From contig CAVLAC010000102.1 in assembly GCA_963661055.1 (NCBI GenBank), positions 1 to 7,007 of the forward strand: DNA of 7,007 nucleotides, read 5' to 3'. This DNA is from UBA1067 sp963661055. Lineage in GTDB: Bacteria; Verrucomicrobiota; Kiritimatiellia; RFP12; UBA1067. Both the position numbers and the translations under genes were made by a program. The notes under the pieces are model-generated. The model was not told where the DNA came from, searched no databases, and worked only from the letters and a program-made list of their open reading frames with translations. Shown here one piece after another: positions 4,793 to 7,007 of this stretch; the first letter of the stretch is position 1, and every line of letters starts with the position of its first letter.

Positions 4793-6532
4793 ATGAACGA
4801 AGTAACTGATCAAGAAAGACGTCACAGCGCCGCCCACATGATGGCGCGGGCAATTGTGAATTTGTTTGAGGATGTTCAGGTCGATATTGGGCCTGCGACG
4901 GACGATGGGTTTTACTATGATTTTGACTTGCCGCACCGCCTTTCCCCCGAGGATTTCCCCAAGATTGAGGCGGAAATCGCGCGGCTGATTGCGCTGGATG
5001 AGCCTTTCGTGAAGAAGGTAGTTTCCCGCGAAGAGTGCGCGAAGCTTTTGGCTGGGCAGAAGTATAAGCTTGAGCGGCTTGCCGATATTCCTGAGGGCGA
5101 AGCCATTTCCACTTACGCGGTCGGCGATTATGTCGAAATGTGCCGCGGTCCGCACGTGGAACACGCTAAGCAAATTGGTGTCGTGAAGCTCACCCGTGTC
5201 GCGGGTAGCTACTATCGCGGCGATGAGAAGAACAAAATGCTCCAGCGTGTCTATGGCATTGTCGCGAAAGACCAAGCGGAATTGGACGCGATGATTGCCC
5301 GTGAAGAAGAGGCGAAGAAGCGCGACCACCGCGTTCTTGGCAAGCAACTCGAGCTTTTCACCATCACTGAGCAGGTGGGGCCTGGCCTTGCGCATTGGCT
5401 CCCGAAGGGGGCGCGTATTCGCGTTGCGATTGAGGAATACTGGCGCAAGAAACACTACGAGGCGGGCTATGAGATTGTCTATACTCCGCATGTCGGGCGC
5501 TCCGTCCTTTGGCAGACCTCGGGTCACCTCGGGTTTTATAAGGAAGGGATGTTCCCCTGCATGAAGGTGCAGGAAGGCTCGGGCAATGACGCGTACATCG
5601 AAGAGTACTATGTGAAGCCGATGAACTGTCCGTTCCACATCCAGATTTACCAGTTCAAGAAGCGTAGCTACCGCGATTTGCCGATGCGCCTCGCCGAACT
5701 CGGCACGGTCTATCGTTATGAGAAGGATGGCGTCCGTCACGGACTCTTCCGCGTGCGCGGCTTTACTCAGGATGATGCGCATATTTTCTGCACGCCCGAG
5801 CAAATTGTGCAGGAGATTAAGGATACGGTCGAATTCGCGAAGAAGATGCTGGGTAAGTTTGGCTTCCACGATATTCAGGCGTACCTCTCGACTAAGCCCG
5901 CCAAGGCTGTCGGCGACCCCGCGCGGTGGGAGCAGGCGACGGAATCTCTTCGCCAGGCTCTCGAGCAGGAAGGTATGGACTACGAAGTCGACGAAGGCGG
6001 CGGCGCATTCTACGGCCCCAAGATTGATATGAAGATTAAGGACGCCTTGGGGCGTCCGTGGCAACTCGGTACAGTGCAGTTCGACTTCAATTTGCCTGAG
6101 CGGTTCAACTTGACTTATGTCGGGGCGGACGGCAAGGAGCACCAGCCGTATATGGTGCATCGTGCATTGCTCGGCTCGATTGAGCGCTTCTTTGGCATTC
6201 TCATTGAGCATTATGCGGGGGCATTCCCACTTTGGCTCGCGCCTGAGCAAGTGCGGATTCTGCCGATTTCGGATAAGGCGCTTGATTACGCGAAGAAGGT
6301 GCAGGCGGCATTGCGTGCGGAAGGTTTCCGCGTCGATGTGGATGGCTCGCCCGATAAGCTTGGCGCGAAGATTCGCGAGGCGGCGATGCAGAAGGTGCCT
6401 TACCAAGTCGTCGTTGGTCCGCGTGATGAGGCGGCGGAGCAAATCTCCGTGCGTTCGCGTGGGGCAGGCGACCTCGGGGCAATGAAGATTCCTGACTTTG
6501 TCACGCTCCTCAAGAAGGAATTGGAAGCCTAA
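4793..6532 (+). CDS. thrS: Threonyl-tRNA synthetase lacking the TGS domain
   Basis: This cytoplasmic class II enzyme (579 residues) charges tRNA-Thr and removes mischarged serine. It begins almost at the editing domain: HSAAH (His11, His15) and CRGPH (Cys117, His121) match the four editing-site residues of E. coli ThrRS (His73, His77, Cys182, His186). The catalytic domain (about 185-480) has the three zinc ligands: Cys279 in MNCPFH, His330 in TQDDAHIFC and His456 in VHRALLG. Motif 2 is YRYE through HGLFRVRGFTQ (307-326), and motif 3 includes GSIERFFG (461-468). The anticodon-binding domain (about 485-579) starts APEQVRILPIS and includes GAKIREA and VPYQVVVGPRDE. Typical bacterial ThrRS is about 640 residues with a TGS domain of about 60 at the front; that part is absent here. 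The promoter and ribosome binding site leave no room for it. hisH follows after 11 nt, probably in the same operon. Confidence 0.97.
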   Translation: MNEVTDQERRHSAAHMMARAIVNLFEDVQVDIGPATDDGFYYDFDLPHRLSPEDFPKIEAEIARLIALDEPFVKKVVSREECAKLLAGQKYKLERLADIPEGEAISTYAVGDYVEMCRGPHVEHAKQIGVVKLTRVAGSYYRGDEKNKMLQRVYGIVAKDQAELDAMIAREEEAKKRDHRVLGKQLELFTITEQVGPGLAHWLPKGARIRVAIEEYWRKKHYEAGYEIVYTPHVGRSVLWQTSGHLGFYKEGMFPCMKVQEGSGNDAYIEEYYVKPMNCPFHIQIYQFKKRSYRDLPMRLAELGTVYRYEKDGVRHGLFRVRGFTQDDAHIFCTPEQIVQEIKDTVEFAKKMLGKFGFHDIQAYLSTKPAKAVGDPARWEQATESLRQALEQEGMDYEVDEGGGAFYGPKIDMKIKDALGRPWQLGTVQFDFNLPERFNLTYVGADGKEHQPYMVHRALLGSIERFFGILIEHYAGAFPLWLAPEQVRILPISDKALDYAKKVQAALRAEGFRVDVDGSPDKLGAKIREAAMQKVPYQVVVGPRDEAAEQISVRSRGAGDLGAMKIPDFVTLLKKELEA

Positions 6533-6543
6533 GCCTTTAACCT

Positions 6544-7007
6544 ATGACGGCGATTATCGACTATAAAGCTGGTAATCTCACGAGTGTCAAACTCGCGTTT
6601 GCCGCGATTGGCGCGGAAGCGACCGTGACCCGCGACCCCGCCGTCATTAGCGCGGCAGATCGCGTGGTGTTCCCGGGTGTCGGCGCGGCAAAAAGCGCGA
6701 TGGCGAACCTCGCCGAATTGGGGCTGACGGACGCTGTCCGCAGTGCCGCGAATTCGGGCAAGCCATTTCTTGGCATTTGCCTTGGGATGCAGATCCTCTT
6801 TGAGTATAGCGAGGAAGATGGCGGAGTCGATTTGCTTGGTGTTTTGCCAGGGAAGGTTCGTCGCTTCCCCGATGTCGCGGGTTTTAAGGTGCCTGAGATT
6901 GGTTGGAATCAGGTGAATGGCAAGACCGATTACTATTTCGTCCATTCTTACTACGCCGAGAAGGGTGCGTATACGGTAGGGACGACCGAGTACGCGGGCA
7001 TTACTTT
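6544..7007 (+). CDS. hisH: Imidazole glycerol phosphate synthase, glutamine amidotransferase subunit HisH (3' partial)
   Basis: The first 154 residues are visible before the window ends. HisH splits glutamine and passes ammonia through HisF to make imidazole glycerol phosphate and AICAR in histidine synthesis. The N-terminus IIDYKAGNLTSV (4-15) is the HisH form of the class I amidotransferase fold. FPGVGA (43-48) is the oxyanion-strand region, and GICLGMQ (77-83) holds the nucleophile Cys79. KVPEIGWNQV (115-124) corresponds to the usual VPHMGWN stretch, with Glu where His is common. YFVHSYY (131-137) is also conserved. The His and Glu of the catalytic triad lie beyond the window. The start at 6544 has no strong ribosome binding site; translation is probably coupled to thrS, whose stop is 11 nt upstream. 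A hisF or hisA gene may follow. Confidence 0.95.
   Translation, partial: MTAIIDYKAGNLTSVKLAFAAIGAEATVTRDPAVISAADRVVFPGVGAAKSAMANLAELGLTDAVRSAANSGKPFLGICLGMQILFEYSEEDGGVDLLGVLPGKVRRFPDVAGFKVPEIGWNQVNGKTDYYFVHSYYAEKGAYTVGTTEYAGIT

Noticed and set aside
4568..6442. A 624-codon open frame on the - strand across all of thrS
   Set aside because: It mirrors thrS codon bias, is rich in Arg, Leu and His, shows no recognisable domain, and lies opposite a clear essential gene.

Overview
This window is a stretch of bacterial chromosome made mostly of conserved housekeeping genes, all on the + strand, with one accessory gene at the left edge. No tRNA, rRNA, CRISPR array or insertion sequence was recognised. 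The organism is almost certainly Gram-negative, because its YidC (580 aa) carries the large periplasmic domain found in bacteria with two membranes. The exact phylum cannot be fixed from this sequence. A PVC-type lineage (Lentisphaerota, Kiritimatiellota or Verrucomicrobiota) is a guess from the general look of the proteins and repeats, not a demonstrated assignment.

Layout. (1) 2-700: the C-terminal part of a Fic-family protein with a winged-helix tail and a variant Fic motif. It is much richer in A+T than the rest: hand count 38% GC over 181-360, against 62% over 2281-2460 inside yidC. (2) 701-972: an intergenic region with an imperfect palindrome of about 77 bp built on a perfect 11-bp hairpin, a TCGACT microsatellite, and a promoter. 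(3) 973-3420: rpmH-rnpA-yidD-yidC, the classic ribosomal protein L34 / RNase P protein / membrane insertase cluster, with overlapping or nearly touching genes. (4) 3441-4730: a PhoR-like sensor histidine kinase 20 nt after yidC, with no response regulator next to it. (5) 4763-4768: a strong extended -10 promoter, opening a second unit. (6) 4793-6532: thrS, encoding a threonyl-tRNA synthetase that lacks the usual N-terminal TGS domain. (7) 6544-7007: hisH, cut off by the window end.

How the genes work together. rpmH, rnpA, yidD and yidC link ribosome assembly, tRNA 5'-end maturation and membrane-protein insertion. The histidine kinase probably rides on the same transcript. thrS and hisH (tRNA charging and histidine synthesis) form a second likely operon. 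The two predicted promoters share a nearly identical extended -10 box (12 of 15 positions).

I see no convincing new multi-gene system. The points most worth a second look are the TGS-less ThrRS, the non-canonical Fic protein, the composite palindrome beside it, and the kinase without a local partner in the yidC unit.
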